Below are positions 22,711 to 34,144 of a stretch of 64,000 bases of DNA, in pieces; position 1 is the first letter of the stretch; each line of letters opens with the position of its first letter. A program made the position numbers and the translations under genes. The notes beneath the pieces were generated by a model. That model was not told where the DNA came from. It saw only the letters and a program-made list of their open reading frames with translations, and did not search any database. The DNA lies in NCBI RefSeq assembly GCF_907165205.1, contig NC_058190.1, positions 4,348,001-4,412,000 of the forward strand. Direction: 5' to 3'. This DNA comes from Coccinella septempunctata (lineage: Eukaryota > Arthropoda > Insecta > Coleoptera > Coccinellidae).

Positions 22711-23596
22711 AGTATGTACATGGTGGGTAAGACTACTGAGGGGCTCTCGAGAACTATAAGAGCTAGAAGAAAACGGATGACACATTTCCGTACTATTTTT
22801 CAGAGAAACAAAGAATGGCGAAAACCGTAACCTCCTACGATTTTTCCTTTTTTGAGATATTATCAAAAACTAGCTGACCCGGCAAACCTAGTTTTGCCAT
22901 TTAAATTATTTCTAGGGTAGATAATAATAACTAACTCATCGTGATTGCTCGATTGGTCGTAAGAAAAAGGAATGCCTTTTTTCTGTACTGTACAATTTTT
23001 TTTGGGAATATTTTGTTATATAAACCTTGCCCTAACAATAATAAACACAACAAAAAAAGAATTGTCCAATTAGGTGCGATCGTTTGAACAATAAAGCATT
23101 TTGAAGTAAACCATAGATCCTCTTTTATTAATATAGATGATTGAGATTTTGACGATTTCGAAAAGTTCTCATAACTTTTTTGTCTTTGAAGTTACAGATC
23201 TGAAACAGGAACCTTCTTAGGTACTTATACGTAGAATCTACTGAAGAAATATTCTTTTCCAATAAAAAAAAACAAATTCAATAAAAGAGTGCATTTCAAA
23301 AAACGAAAGTTCGCCTAATGATTCAAAATGAAAAAATATTTTGAGCTTTTCAGTGGATTCTACTTAAAATAAAGCCTGTAGAAGGTTCAAGTTTCAGATC
23401 TGTAACTTCAAAGACAAAAAAGTTATGAAAATTTCTATTTTAAATAACTCAAAAACTAAAAATCGTAGGAGGCTAAGGTTTTAACCATTCTTTGTTTCTC
23501 CGAAAAAGGGCTCGGAAATGTGTCATCCGTTTTCTTCTAGCTCTTATAGCACTAGAGATCCCCGCAGTAAACAACGAATTTAGCCCACCGTGTACT
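22711..23596. repeat. Foldback element, interrupted
   Basis: The arms 22711-22869 plus 23140-23250 and 23330-23596 are inverted copies. Shared blocks are AGAACTATAAGAGCTAGAAG, AAACGGATGACACATTTCCG and GAAGTTACAGATCTGAAAC. The left arm is split by an RTE-like tail (22870-23139). Part of the same family recurs at 35985-36085. It has no coding capacity. Confidence 0.7.
22870..23139 (+). mobile_element. RTE-like tail fragment inside the foldback
   Basis: It begins CTAGCTGACCCGGCAAACCT and ends near TATTAATATAGAT. This opening is a common signature of RTE-type 3' tails in insects. It breaks the symmetry of the foldback exactly between two arm segments, so it inserted later. No target duplication could be fixed. 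Confidence 0.5.
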
Positions 23597-24401
23597 CTTT
23601 ATAACTCCTGTATAACATCCTTCCTTGTTCAGTGGACAGCCTCTCCTTCATTGAACACGACGAGTGTGCTGAGTACACGATGTTACACCTGTAAATAACT
23701 ATAGGCACCTGCTCGCAAGCCCAAATATAATTTTATAGCTGAAACTTCATACACGAGTATCATATATCATAGGATTATGAATAAACCTTATGTACCTACT
23801 GTTAGAAGCAGGATGATAATAGGAAATCCAGGCGATTCCTTGATACGCTACCCAAACTGCATCCGAATTGGCGTCATATTTCTCAATTAGAGTTCCTCTC
23901 TCCCATTGCGTCAAGCACCATATAACAGGTAATGAATCTTACTTATATAAAATCTTTTTAATCTCCCTCAAGTTCACGTGCAGCATCTCTTCATTTCCTG
24001 TCTGTGTTGCAGTTCCGCCATTCGTCTACTTGATTCGTTCTCGTGTAATAGCAGCCCTGAACGAAATGAGTCGTTGTTTGGCAAAATACAGGATGTTTCA
24101 ATTAAACACGCCACACTTCATAGCTTATCGAACGATTGATTTGACCGAAAGGTTCAATTCTTTCCTAGTGGTGACATATTAAGGAGTGAGGTATTCAAAC
24201 ATGGTCGTTGAAATTTCATGGTAGAATTTTTTTTTTTTGTAACGTGCATTGAGAAAAATTTCTCGTGAACTAGGAATTCAAACTTTGAAGATTGATGTTT
24301 TGTGACTGAACGCAATTCTTTCCTTGAATCACTTGATGTTACCATTGAGTATTGAGTTTAATAGTCAATGATGTTACCAAAATGTAAACATTGATGACAT
24401 C
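23597..24401. other. Stretch without a supported gene
   Basis: An open frame at 23868-24182 (first codon TTG) contains a splice-like GTAATG...TGTGTTGCAG segment whose length is a multiple of three. However, its second half runs into ACAGGATGTTTCAATTAAAC, a repeat-like sequence, so I do not call a gene. Confidence 0.35.
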
Positions 24402-24630
24402 AACTTATCAACCATTATTTTGTAAGGACTTTTTTGCGAAAACGTTCAAGCTGATTCAATAATGCTTTATTTGGATGTGTGAGAAGCATTCCTTTCATTG
24501 AGTTGACCTAACCTAACTTGAACTACTACCTAACCTCACCTAACCTAACCTATCAATCACTATTTTGTATGGAAAGATACTTTTTCGGAAAAAGTTACAA
24601 GCAGATTGAATAAGGCTTCATTTCAATGTT
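24402..24630. repeat. Imperfect 150-bp tandem duplication with CCTAA motifs
   Basis: Two copies start near 24407 and 24556, sharing CTATTTTGTAxGGA, TTTTTxGxAAAA and GATTxAATAxxGCTT. Between them are short CCTAA/CCTAAC runs (24507-24552) that resemble degenerate TTAGG telomeric repeats read on the other strand. Confidence 0.55.
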
Positions 24631-25950
24631 ACTAGAGCTAACCTGGACACGGAAATACACAACCGTATCAATTTGGCATCACGGGTATTCTGGAAGGACA
24701 GAGTGTTTCAAAATCACGACCTCAATATAAAGACCAAGATAGCTGTTTACAAAGCAGTCGTCCTCCCAATGCTTCTTCACGGAAGCCAAAGCTGGACGCC
24801 CTAAACGCGACATCTAAAACAAATTGAACAAAAGCAACAACGTTATCTAAGAAAAATAATGCACATGAAATGATTCCACAAAGTTTCAAATGCAGAAGTC
24901 TTGCAGCGCGCGAGTTTTATAACAATTGAGAACAAGTAACGAGGGTCCGACTCAGATGAAGCGGCCACATTCTGAGGATGCAAGACACAAGACTCCCCAA
25001 AAAAACTCTGTATAGAGAATTCACAGAGGGAGCTCGAAAACCAGGAGGCCAGTAATATATATTCTTTTGAATGTAAGCAATACATTTTTGGTTATCAAAC
25101 AATAAAGCATATGTATGAGTTTTAGCAAAGGTTGGTGTAACGGGGTACCATACAATTTGGAGTATAATACAATAGCTTAGGGAAAAACCTCAGTAAAAAA
25201 CCCTGTCTCCCTATGAGTAGTGTAGCGATGACAAATTTGTTTACAGAATAAGCTTTTAATACTGAAGGGCTTCTTTTCCATTGATATAAAAATTTCTTTA
25301 TCCTCTTTCCATTTCGAAATAATATCTGAAACAAAGAAACAGAGCAGAAAACGAGGAAAAAAGTAAATAATAAAGCTTTCATCAAAACTTATTCGAAGAC
25401 TTGATGATGAATGAAGAAAAAATAAATAATTATAGGTACATAACTTGTCCTTCAATTGCACTGGGAGGAATATCATCTCTGCGTCAAAAACCTTCTGCTG
25501 ATCTTGGTGGAGGATCACCCTCGTCGTTAGAAATGTCTTCAGTATTAAATTAATAATAGCCAAATCTTGCTTTTGACTGGAAGGGTCTTTCGACCAGTTC
25601 TAATCTTCCAAGTGACGATTCTTCTGTTCTTCAGTTGTTCGAGGAACGCTACAGGACCCTTATGTTGGGAAATCATCTCCTATAGATATACCAGTGGTTA
25701 TTCAGTAGAAAATTGAAAAAACGAGAAAGAAATTCAAAAAACCTCTGACACTATATTGACAATTTGTCAGTATAAGCGGTTTAAGCATATACTACATCAA
25801 TCCCTAAAATCAGTTAATGCCAATCATAACTGGGAACAACTAGCGTTAGACAGGTCACAGTGGAGGTCTTCGGTCCACAGTTATAATGGGGACTCGAGAA
25901 GAATACAGCAGCGGTCAGATCTGGTTGGTAACTATCCATGCCGGGTATCC
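24631..25950 (+). pseudogene. Non-LTR retrotransposon fragment, LINE copy 4, split by an insertion
   Basis: The plus-strand segments 24631-25054 and 25768-25950 together match the post-RT part of LINE copies 1-3 (NLDTEIHNRI, KTKIAVYKAVVLPMLLHGSQ, then the zinc-knuckle-like tail HNWEQLALDRSQWRS). The break between GGCCAGTA and CAGTATAAGCGG coincides with a 713-bp insertion that duplicated CAGTA. The 3' end is cut at 25950, where a mariner end begins. Multiple stops are present. Confidence 0.75.
25055..25767. mobile_element. 713-bp insertion in LINE copy 4, unknown class
   Basis: Sequence absent from LINE copies 1-3, bounded by CAGTA at 25050-25054 and 25768-25772. There are no clear inverted ends. 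The minus strand has an open stretch (QKVFDAEMIFLPVQLKDKLC, then many hydrophobic residues) followed by a TTTGTTTCAG-like acceptor near 25330. It might be a processed or captured host fragment or a decayed element. Not recognised. Confidence 0.5.
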
Positions 25951-26123
25951 AATTTCGGTGGACATCTTCTTTCTTTTGATTTATTGCGTAACTCTGGTTT
26001 ACTTTTTTGACCTCAAACTTCACACTGACACTTCTAATGAGTTATAATTCGTTGCTATGGTAACGCAATATTTTTTTAATTCTTGGAACTGGTCTAGGCT
26101 GAGTGGATATCAATACATCCTCA
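25951..26123 (-). mobile_element. mariner 5'-end fragment 1
   Basis: It matches the 5' untranslated region and end of the 20883-22169 mariner (TTTTGACCTCAAACTTCACA, GCTATGGTAACGCAATA, ATCAATACATCCTC) and stops at the terminal TA. It starts at the LINE copy 4 break. Confidence 0.85.
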
Positions 26124-26987
26124 TATATGAACAAATCAAAAACTCGACTGGGTGTTCTATTTCCATGTCACTCACTATATCATCGATATCTCTCAAACTT
26201 CTTCAAAATATTCAATTACTGTTGCGGCGTAAAAAGGAGTATTTCTTAGGAAAAAATATGAGATGATAAATGACGTAATGACGAGAAAAATGATATTACG
26301 ACCAAATCAATGAATAACCACTTATATTTTCGATATCCTAGAATTGCTCTTCTTTGTTCGATCAGAAGTTATTTCAGTAATTCAATTTCTCCAATTGCCA
26401 ATTTCTCAAGATGCATATAACAGTATCAACGTCAACATGTTAGCAACAAGATCCAACGTAACATTTCCAATATTCATAGAGGTTTTATGATTGTCCAATA
26501 TTGGTTAATCAGCGAACAACATACTCCCACGACACGAAGAGCATGTCTGATATTATGATTGATTATGTGTTTCATCAATCCAATCATATTAGAATTGTGA
26601 CGTAAACCTAGCATTAAGCTACGAGGAAACTTTTCTGAAGATTGATTGGAAAAGTTCGTCTTAATAAGATGTGCTCCTGATTGATCGGTATTTCCGAGAT
26701 CTGTCGCAGTAAAATGCTTTTTCGATGCCTGGGTGAATTAGCAGTAATTTTGCATATTTCATACAGAGTTCAAACGATTCAAGTATCGAAATTAACTCAA
26801 CTCGATATGAAGGGGAGTATAAGCAGTTCTTGGAGCAAGGCATCAATGGAAAATCATCAGATTCTGATCAGAAATACGTCGGTGGAGAAAAACTATCGGT
26901 TAATTCTCCTGAATTTTTGGTATTTTGTCATTCCTGGCAATGGTGCCCATAGACACGACCAAAATAGTATGACTAGCTTTCGAAATA
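26124..26987. other. Stretch without a supported gene
   Basis: AT-rich, with a chance frame on each strand at 26660-27046. No repeat partner or protein signature was noticed. Confidence 0.4.
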
Positions 26988-26989
26988 TA

Positions 26990-28317
26990 GTTGGGGAGCC
27001 GAAGAGGGAAATTCGGGATTTACTCGGGCGTGTCAGATTAATATAAGGGGACATACCTTGGACCCTCTAGAGTACCTCTACCAAAAATTAGACCCGTATA
27101 TTGGGCGAATTGTCTAGGACAGCCTGTCAGAATAGTAGGAAAAAACGAGCGCAGTGGCATTTTTCCTTATTTTTGAAGCTAATGATTCAAGAATAACGGA
27201 AAAAATATAATCTTATAGTTTTAGCAAGCCGAAACAATAAAAATTGGACATAAAGATCACAAAAATCAGTTTTTTGGAATTATCTCCTTCCCTGGGCTTC
27301 AAATCTTTTTCGCATCCATTATAAAAGTTGTAGAGCATAACATTTTCAACAAATTTTGTCCCAAGCAATTTTCTCTACGTTCAAACGTTTTTGAGATATA
27401 TGGCGATTAATGCGAGGTGTTTGATACATGCTGAAGCGAAAATTCACTCGTTGGAAAATAGTACATTCTAAGGTTCAGTCACAGACAACACTAAAATTTT
27501 CATGACTAATTTCGAAATTGTCATCATAGAAATACCTTGTCATTTTGACAATTGTAGATTAGGTTGGGATTCTACATTGACCTTGACCTTTCGCATGTGT
27601 GGCTAAGCTTCTCGCACTAATCGCCCTCTAACTCGAGAATGTTTAAGGGTATGTAAAATTGCTTCAGACAAAAGTTGTGTAGAATTTTATTATCTACAAT
27701 TTCCATGATGAATACAAAAACGATTACAGGTACAGGGAGGGTAATATTCGAAAAAAGGGGATTTTTATCATCTTCAAAGTGCAAGATTAGGAAAACCCCC
27801 CCTGATTAGTGTCAGATTAATGGGTCAACACGTCTATAACACGCAGATTAACCATCTGTATGAAAATCTGACACGCTCGAGTATGTACAAGTAACGATTT
27901 TTTTTACATTTTCAAAGGTACGCTGTGACTTTGCGTCACGTCCAAATTGTCAGTCCCTTGAAAAGTAGCTTCCTTTGGGTCCAATTAACATATCCTCCAA
28001 AAATCTGCCACGCTGGAAATTTTTTTTTACCATTTTCAACTCTTCCGTACGGCCAGTCCCACCGCGCAAACTGTCAGATAAGCATGAATTCATTATCAGA
28101 GACACGTAGGCCATATACAGTATCTTAATCTGACACTCTCGAGTATGTACACCTGACGATTTTTTTTTACAACTTTGAGACCCTGCAGACGCTTTCATCA
28201 CCACTGAATGTGCATACATCACAGAACCTTTTTTCTTACTCCCATCTGATCTTCAATATCCAATAGGTCTCCACGACGCTCGAGTAAATCCCGTTATAGC
28301 ATCGTTGGCTCCCCAAC
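26990..28317 (+). mobile_element. TA-flanked non-coding inverted-end element, copy L
   Basis: It is 1328 bp from GTTGGGGAGCCGAAGAGG to GGCTCCCCAAC, flanked by TA (26988-26989 and 28318-28319). It has no ORF of note. The interior carries repeated ACGCTCGAGTATGTACA blocks, each followed by an ACGATTTTTTTTTAC-like T-run (near 27875 and 28137), and TCTGACA/TGTCAGA words. An inverted copy is at 31468-32959. Class unknown. TA duplication is compatible with several DNA-transposon superfamilies. Confidence 0.75.
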
Positions 28318-28438
28318 TAATACAGGTCAAAGATGAAAATTGAAGATTTCGGCCTAAGATTGTTGACAATTTCAAGAAATAAAGAATGCTCATTAGTTGT
28401 GCGTAACTAGAATCCGCAATGATTGTCTTTTTTCTCGA

Positions 28439-29350
28439 ATGCCACCACTTTTTTAGGTCTTCCAATAGAAGGAAATTCTTTGTCATCCTCATCATTCACA
28501 ATCTTCTGATTGTGGAAATATTCAGCTGAAATATAACGTCCAGTTTCATAATCAAATTTAAAGTCACTTTAAGCTTAAAGCTTCCTTTACTGTCATTTTT
28601 AGTAGGGTTACAGGAAGCTTTAAAATTAAAGGGACTTTAGGTTTTATTATGAAACCGGCCGTAAGTCGTTTAGATTCAGATGAAACATTATATAAATTCT
28701 CTTACATTCTCTTACATATGTTCGCTACCCTCTGACGTATTGTTGATTCTAGAATATCAGGGTATAACTATTTGAATGAGCGAACCTGAAATCTGAATAG
28801 CACTTCCTGGAACCCTGTTTTTTTTTTAAATTACTTTCGGCATTTTCGTAATGATAATTGATATTAGTTGTGGCAACGGCGTTATGACATTAACGACATT
28901 TCATGAGTGCCAACCTTACTCCGTTCTCTACTTCATTCAAATTTATTTTAGCAGTCGGTTGGCCATGAAATAATTTTCTCAAGTTTTTGTAACTAGAACG
29001 AAGTTAGGCTGGCACTCATGAAATGTCGTTAATGTCATAACGCCGTTGCCACAATAAATATCAATTTATATTACGAAAATGCCGAAAGTGATTGAAAAAA
29101 GAGACAGGGTTTCAGGAAGTGCTATTTAGAATTCAGGTACGCTCATTCAAATAGTTATACCTGATATTCTAAAATCCACAATACGTCAGACGGTAGCGAA
29201 CATATTCAATGTAAGAGAATTCATATAATGTTTCATCTGAAACTAAACGACTTATATTTCAGCTGAATATTTCCACAATCAGAAAGTTTGTGAATGAAGA
29301 GGATGACAAAGAATTTCCTTCTATTGGGAGACCCAAAAAAGTGGTGGCAT
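28439..29350. repeat. Long palindrome carrying two copies of a helix-turn-helix exon
   Basis: Arms 28439-28930 and 28995-29350 are inverted copies with a 64-bp spacer. The left arm has a 125-bp MITE in it. The right arm (plus strand) has a TATATTTCAG acceptor at about 29263-29272. It is followed by LNISTIRKIVNEEDDKEFPS, IGRPKKVVAFDNLMFE and a stop, which looks like the recognition helix plus GRPKK linker of a DDE transposase. The left arm carries the same exon on the minus strand with a one-base deletion. Further copies are near 41200 (plus), 46490 and 52260 (minus). Confidence 0.7.
28537..28661. mobile_element. MITE family H, copy 1, with TAA target duplication
   Basis: A 125-bp palindromic element, ends CGTCCAGTTTCATAATCAAA and the complement CGGCCGGTTTCATAATAAAA, flanked by TAA (28534-28536 and 28662-28664). 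The T-A-A duplication and CCAGTTTCATAAT end suggest the PIF/Harbinger group. The second copy is at 46744. Confidence 0.85.
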
Positions 29351-30385
29351 TTGACAATTTAATGTTTGAGTGAATGCGAAAAGTTAACTACAGGATTTTC
29401 GATAAATGTCATCGGAGAATAAGTTTCCTAAAATGGATTTTTCTATTCTTCATTTGACTTGTCCTATACATTGTAAATGTCTTAAGGTAACAATAAATAC
29501 CTAATTATTATAATTGTATCAATGTATTAAGATAAATAGCTACAAATACGCGCCAGTTGTCCTATTAATTGCTTATTCATGTGAAATTTTTGTTCAAAGG
29601 TGAAGTTCATCTTAACTTGAAACTTCCTTCAATTCCTTTTACTAATATTGATGCAAGATGATTTTTGTTGAAGAATTTAACATTCTTGTAATTATCTGTT
29701 AATTCCTTCGGGAGATACCCATTACCAACCACTGCATCATATGCATTTCATCTTCGGGTTAATATTTTTGAAATCTACAAATGATGTAAGCCAAAGAAGA
29801 TAACGAACATTAACTCTCCTCAAGCTAGTGCATATTATGATATTATACCGATCTCTTGTATTTTCCATGCAAATAACTGGATTTGGTATGCCTTCAATCA
29901 GTTTGTATAAACTTCGATTATGTTCGTCACATATTTTCCGAAGAGATTCGACATTGTGATAAAATACGTAATAATAGAAACTTTTACGTAGAACAGGCAA
30001 CATAGCGTTGATTTAAAACCCAAAAATGTTTTGACAAGCTTCATAACCCCACATTTTCGTACTATACAGACATAGACATAGAGACATGGACTGAGCAATG
30101 TCAGCATGAAATTGGCTTTTTTTATAGAAAGAGAGAAATGATCGTCGGGAATTTACCTGTCTCTTTTTTGTTCACATAGAGCTGAGTGTAGACCAATTTA
30201 AAATTCTAGAAAAAGACAACTGCATTCCCGACGTGCGTTTCTCTCTGTCACTTTTTTTGACCGTATTTCATGCATAGATATAAAGGGAAGACACAGTCCA
30301 TGTCTATAAGTCTATGTATACAGAGTGAAATGTGTCAAATTTCCATGGCCAACCGACTGCTAAAATAAAAGTGAATGAAGTATAG
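29351..30385 (+). repeat. Non-coding repeat following the helix-turn-helix exon
   Basis: It aligns with 41260-41985 from CAGGATTTTCGAT through CTTGTCCTATACATTGTAAA and CAGTTGTCC to ATGGCCAACCGACTGCTAAAA. The minus-strand frames at 29737-30107 lie within it and are not shared between copies. A 248-bp element (30070-30317) is inserted in this copy only. Confidence 0.65.
30070..30317. mobile_element. Short inverted-end element with 6-bp target duplication
   Basis: Ends are ACATAGACATAGAGACATGG and the complement of ACATAGACTTATAGACATGG. It is flanked by ATACAG at 30064-30069 and 30318-30323. The homologous site near 41910 reads ACTATACAGGGTGAAATG without the insertion, which confirms the boundaries. 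It is 248 bp and non-coding. Confidence 0.85.
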
Positions 30386-31465
30386 GTACAAAAACTTGAG
30401 AAAATTATTTCATGGCCATCCGACTGCTAAAATGAATGTGAATGTATAGTTGTTCTGTGATAAGATTATTTCCATGCAGACTCAAATAGTGATGATTTTT
30501 CCTACATCTATGAATATATGTCTGTATCCCAAGAACACAAAAAATTCCCTGACTTGACTCCGTTGACACAGATATTATATACGAAATATAAAGTACTCGG
30601 TGGACATGAAATGAAACTTATTGTTAGATTACTTAATTCGGTATGATAATCGATATTAGGTTTCAAATATTCGTACGAGACTACACTGAAGTCTCGTCTC
30701 GTTTGCCTCATGGATATCACTACCAAAGCGGAATCTTTGTCACAACCCTATACCACTTTAACGAGTTGATTGACAGCGGATTTCGCATGGGGTGGCGACA
30801 ATCGATATTTCAGCAGCGGATCTCTTACAGCAAATTGAACACTTATTTCCTATTTTATTTTGTATATTCGTCTTCGTTGAGAGGAACATGAAATCGAGAG
30901 TGATACCTTATTCTTATGATTTCTAAATCAACTCTATGGTTCCTTTTAGAATTGAACTGTGACATATTTGACTGGTATGACTGATGAAATCTTAGGATGC
31001 AGTATTTTTTTGTTATGTAGTATTTTGGGCGATTATTTCTAAACTCGCTAATTCTATTGGTCTCAATTTTTCTGTCCCATTTCAAGTTGTTTAACGATGA
31101 GTTTTTTTGTGCGAGAAAACGCTGATTTAGATGTATCATATCGGGTTTAGTTCTGTCTTACTTCAGTGTTTGTCAAGTGATTATTTTTTCATTGTTTTTT
31201 TACTCACCCCATCCGGATTATGCTTATATGGAGGTCCTGTCCCGCAGAATTCCACCAAAACATCTTGCAGCTTTCGATTGGAATCTGTAAAAAATACCAA
31301 TATATATGAAAATTGAATTTTAATTGTGAGGATCTCTTTTCGGAATAAAGTATGACTGAAAAGAAAACCATTTTCAGATGAAAACAGGATAATCCCTGAA
31401 CTAGGCCCGTAAATGCTTTAGCGAATCGTTGGAGAGAATATTTCAGGATGACGAAAATAGTCCAA
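30386..31465. other. Stretch without a supported gene
   Basis: It begins with a short second copy of the GGCCAxCCGACTGCTAAAATxAAxGTGAATG word (30411). The remainder has only short chance frames on both strands. Confidence 0.4.
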
Positions 31466-31467
31466 TA

Positions 31468-32959
31468 GTTGGGGAGCCGACGATGCTAAATCGGGATTTA
31501 CTACAGCGTCGTGGAGACCTAGTAGATTTTGAAGATTAGATGGAAGAAAGAAAAAAACGTTCAATGATGTATGCACTTTCAGCGGTGAGGAAAGCGTCTG
31601 CAGGGTCTCAAAGATGTAAAAAAAAATCGTCAGGTGTACAAACTCGAGCCTGTCAGCTTAAGATACTGCATATGCCCTACATGTCTCTGATAATGAATTC
31701 ATGTTAGTCTGACAGTTTGAGCGGTGGGACTGACCGTAGTGTTGAAAATGGTAAAAAAAAAATTTCCAGCGTGTCAGATTTTTGGAGGATATGTTAATTG
31801 GACCCAAAGAAAGCTACTTTTCAAGGGACTGACAATTTGGACGTGACGCAAGGTCACAGCGGTCCTTTGAAAATGTAAAAAAAAATCGTTACTTGTACAT
31901 ACTCGAGCGTGTCAGATTTTCATATAGATGGTTAATCTGGGTGTTGCAGACGTGTTGACCCATTAATCTGACACTAATCCGGGGGGGATTTTCTTAATCC
32001 GACACTTTGAAGATGATAAAAATCCCTTTTTTTCGAATATTTTCCTGCCTGTACCTCTAATCGTTTTTGTATTCATTTTGAAAGTCGTATATGATAAAAT
32101 TCTACAAAACTTTTGCCTGAAGCAATTTTACATACCCTTAACCGTTCTCGAGTTAGAGGGCAATAAGGGCGAGGAGCTCAGCCACACATGCGAAAGGGCA
32201 AAGTCAATGTAGAATCCCAGTCTAATCTACATTCATCCAATTGTCAAAATGACAAGGTATTTTTATGATGACAATTTCGAAATTAGTCACGAAAATTTTA
32301 ATGCTGTCTCTGACTGAACCTTAGAATGTACTATTTTCCAACGAGTGAATTTTCGCTTCAGCATGTATCGCTAAACACCTCGCATTAATCGCCATATATC
32401 TCAAAAAAGTTTGAACGTAGAAAAAAATGCTTGCGACAAAATTTGTAGAAAATAGATATGCTTTACAACTTTCATAATGAATGCGAAAAAGATTTGAAGC
32501 CCGGGGAAAGAGATAATTCAAAAAAACGGATTTTGTGACCTTTATGGCCAATTTTTATTGTTTCGGCTTGCTAAAACTGTCGGATCATTTATTTTCCGTT
32601 ATTCTGGAATCATTAGCTTCAAAATAAGAAAAAACGCCACCTCGCTCGAGAATGTACACGTGACGTTTTTTTTTGTAACTTTGGCGCCCTCCCACACATT
32701 TTCGACACGCTCAAATTGTCAGATTAAGAGAATATATACTTTTCAACATGTAATTAACCACATATATCTTAATCTGACACGCTCGAGTATGTACAACGAT
32801 CGTTTTTTTTTTACTATTCTGAGAGGCTGTCCTTGACAGTTCCCCCTATATACAGGTCTAATTTTTGGTAGAGGTACTCTACAGGGTCCAAGGTATGTCC
32901 CCTTATATTAATCTGACACGCTCGAGTAAATTCCGAATTTCCCTCTTCGGCTCCCCAAC
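31468..32959 (-). mobile_element. TA-flanked non-coding inverted-end element, copy R
   Basis: This 1492-bp element is the inverted partner of 26990-28317, flanked by TA (31466-31467 and 32960-32961). It has at least four CTCGAG-centred blocks (near 31650, 31905, 32645, 32780), each followed or preceded by a long T or A run. A fragment of the same family, with GCTGAAGCGAAAATTCACTC, is at 36475-36735. Confidence 0.75.
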
Positions 32960-32973
32960 TACAATGAATGCCA

Positions 32974-33092
32974 CACTTTTTTGACCTCAAACTTCACACT
33001 GACACTTCTAATGAGTTATTGTCCGTTGCTATGGTAACGCAATATTTTTTTTATGCATGGAACTAGGCTAACTAGATATCAATACATCCTCG
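32974..33092 (-). mobile_element. mariner 5'-end fragment 2
   Basis: A 119-bp piece of the same mariner end (GACCTCAAACTTCACACTGA, then CTAACTAGATATCAATACAT and CCTCG), finishing at the terminal TA. It abuts the right end of element R. Confidence 0.85.
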
Positions 33093-33094
33093 TA

Positions 33095-33540
33095 GTTCGC
33101 CGTATAATTTTGAGTAAGCAGAAAAAGAATGATAAGGTTAGCTCCAGTTTTCACTTGTGATTTAATTGCAGCATTCCCTACAAACTCGTGATATTTTGAT
33201 GGAGAATGATTAATTTCGCAGTACTATTATGTGTTGGCGGATCTTGGGAAATTTATGATGGCTTTCTGCTTCGAATCGGTCCTCGCAGCATTCAAAATAA
33301 GCGGAATATAATTTCCATCATTCCGCCTCTTCGAGCGCATTTCACGGTCTCACTTTGGAATGTATGGAATTCTTGATTTGTCTGATGAAATTTTTATTGA
33401 ATCCGAAAAAGCTGGCTATTCGTCTTCTGGAAGAACGTGTGAAATTATAAGACTGCGTGACTCTGCATAGATGCTATCGGCTAAAGGCTGCTCATGATGG
33501 TTGGGCGTAAGTCTGGAGTAACATGGAGGTTTAGTCTGTG
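33095..33540. other. Stretch without a supported gene
   Basis: It is slightly GC-richer than its surroundings, with no open frame of note and no repeat partner noticed in the window. Confidence 0.4.
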
Positions 33541-34144
33541 ACTTGTACAGGGTGTCCGAGTTAAAGTGTCCTTATACCTTATTGTGCAAACTGAAGGAGC
33601 TAGAAGAAAAAGTTGAATACAAAACTTGTCTGTTATCGATTGAACTTTTATTTTTTATAACCCACCTTAATACAAGGTGCTCCGTTTTTCCCCTGTTGGT
33701 ATCAACTTTCTTATTTTAAATGGAACACCCTGTATATTATTGCATTTTTGAATTCCTTGTCAAATTTTAAGGTAACTTTGTTATGACAACCATGGTCCTA
33801 CATAGCACCGATTCTGAGATATTCGACTTTTTCCTAAAATTTTGACAACTGTAGGTGTTCACCAAAATAGGTGATACTAGTTTTTTAATGAATGAATCAA
33901 ACCCAAATTTTGCCCAGCTCTTGTCAATATATTGGATCATACGTTACATCTTCATTTTTAGCAATCTGATATACAGGGTCTTCAGAAATTTAGGGTTAAA
34001 GATTCAAATAGAAGTTCAATCAAAACTTAATTTTTTCGAATGGCAACCTATATTTTTTTCTTGTTCATCATATGGAGCAGGTAAAAATGAGCAAAAAATC
34101 TATTTGAATTTTTTCTATAAAGTGAATAGTTTCAGTAATAAGTA

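Noticed and set aside
23868..24182. Open frame with an apparent 84-bp in-frame intron
   Set aside because: There is no ATG at the start, the second half enters an ACAGGATGTTTCAATTAAAC repeat-like sequence, and no protein signature is visible.
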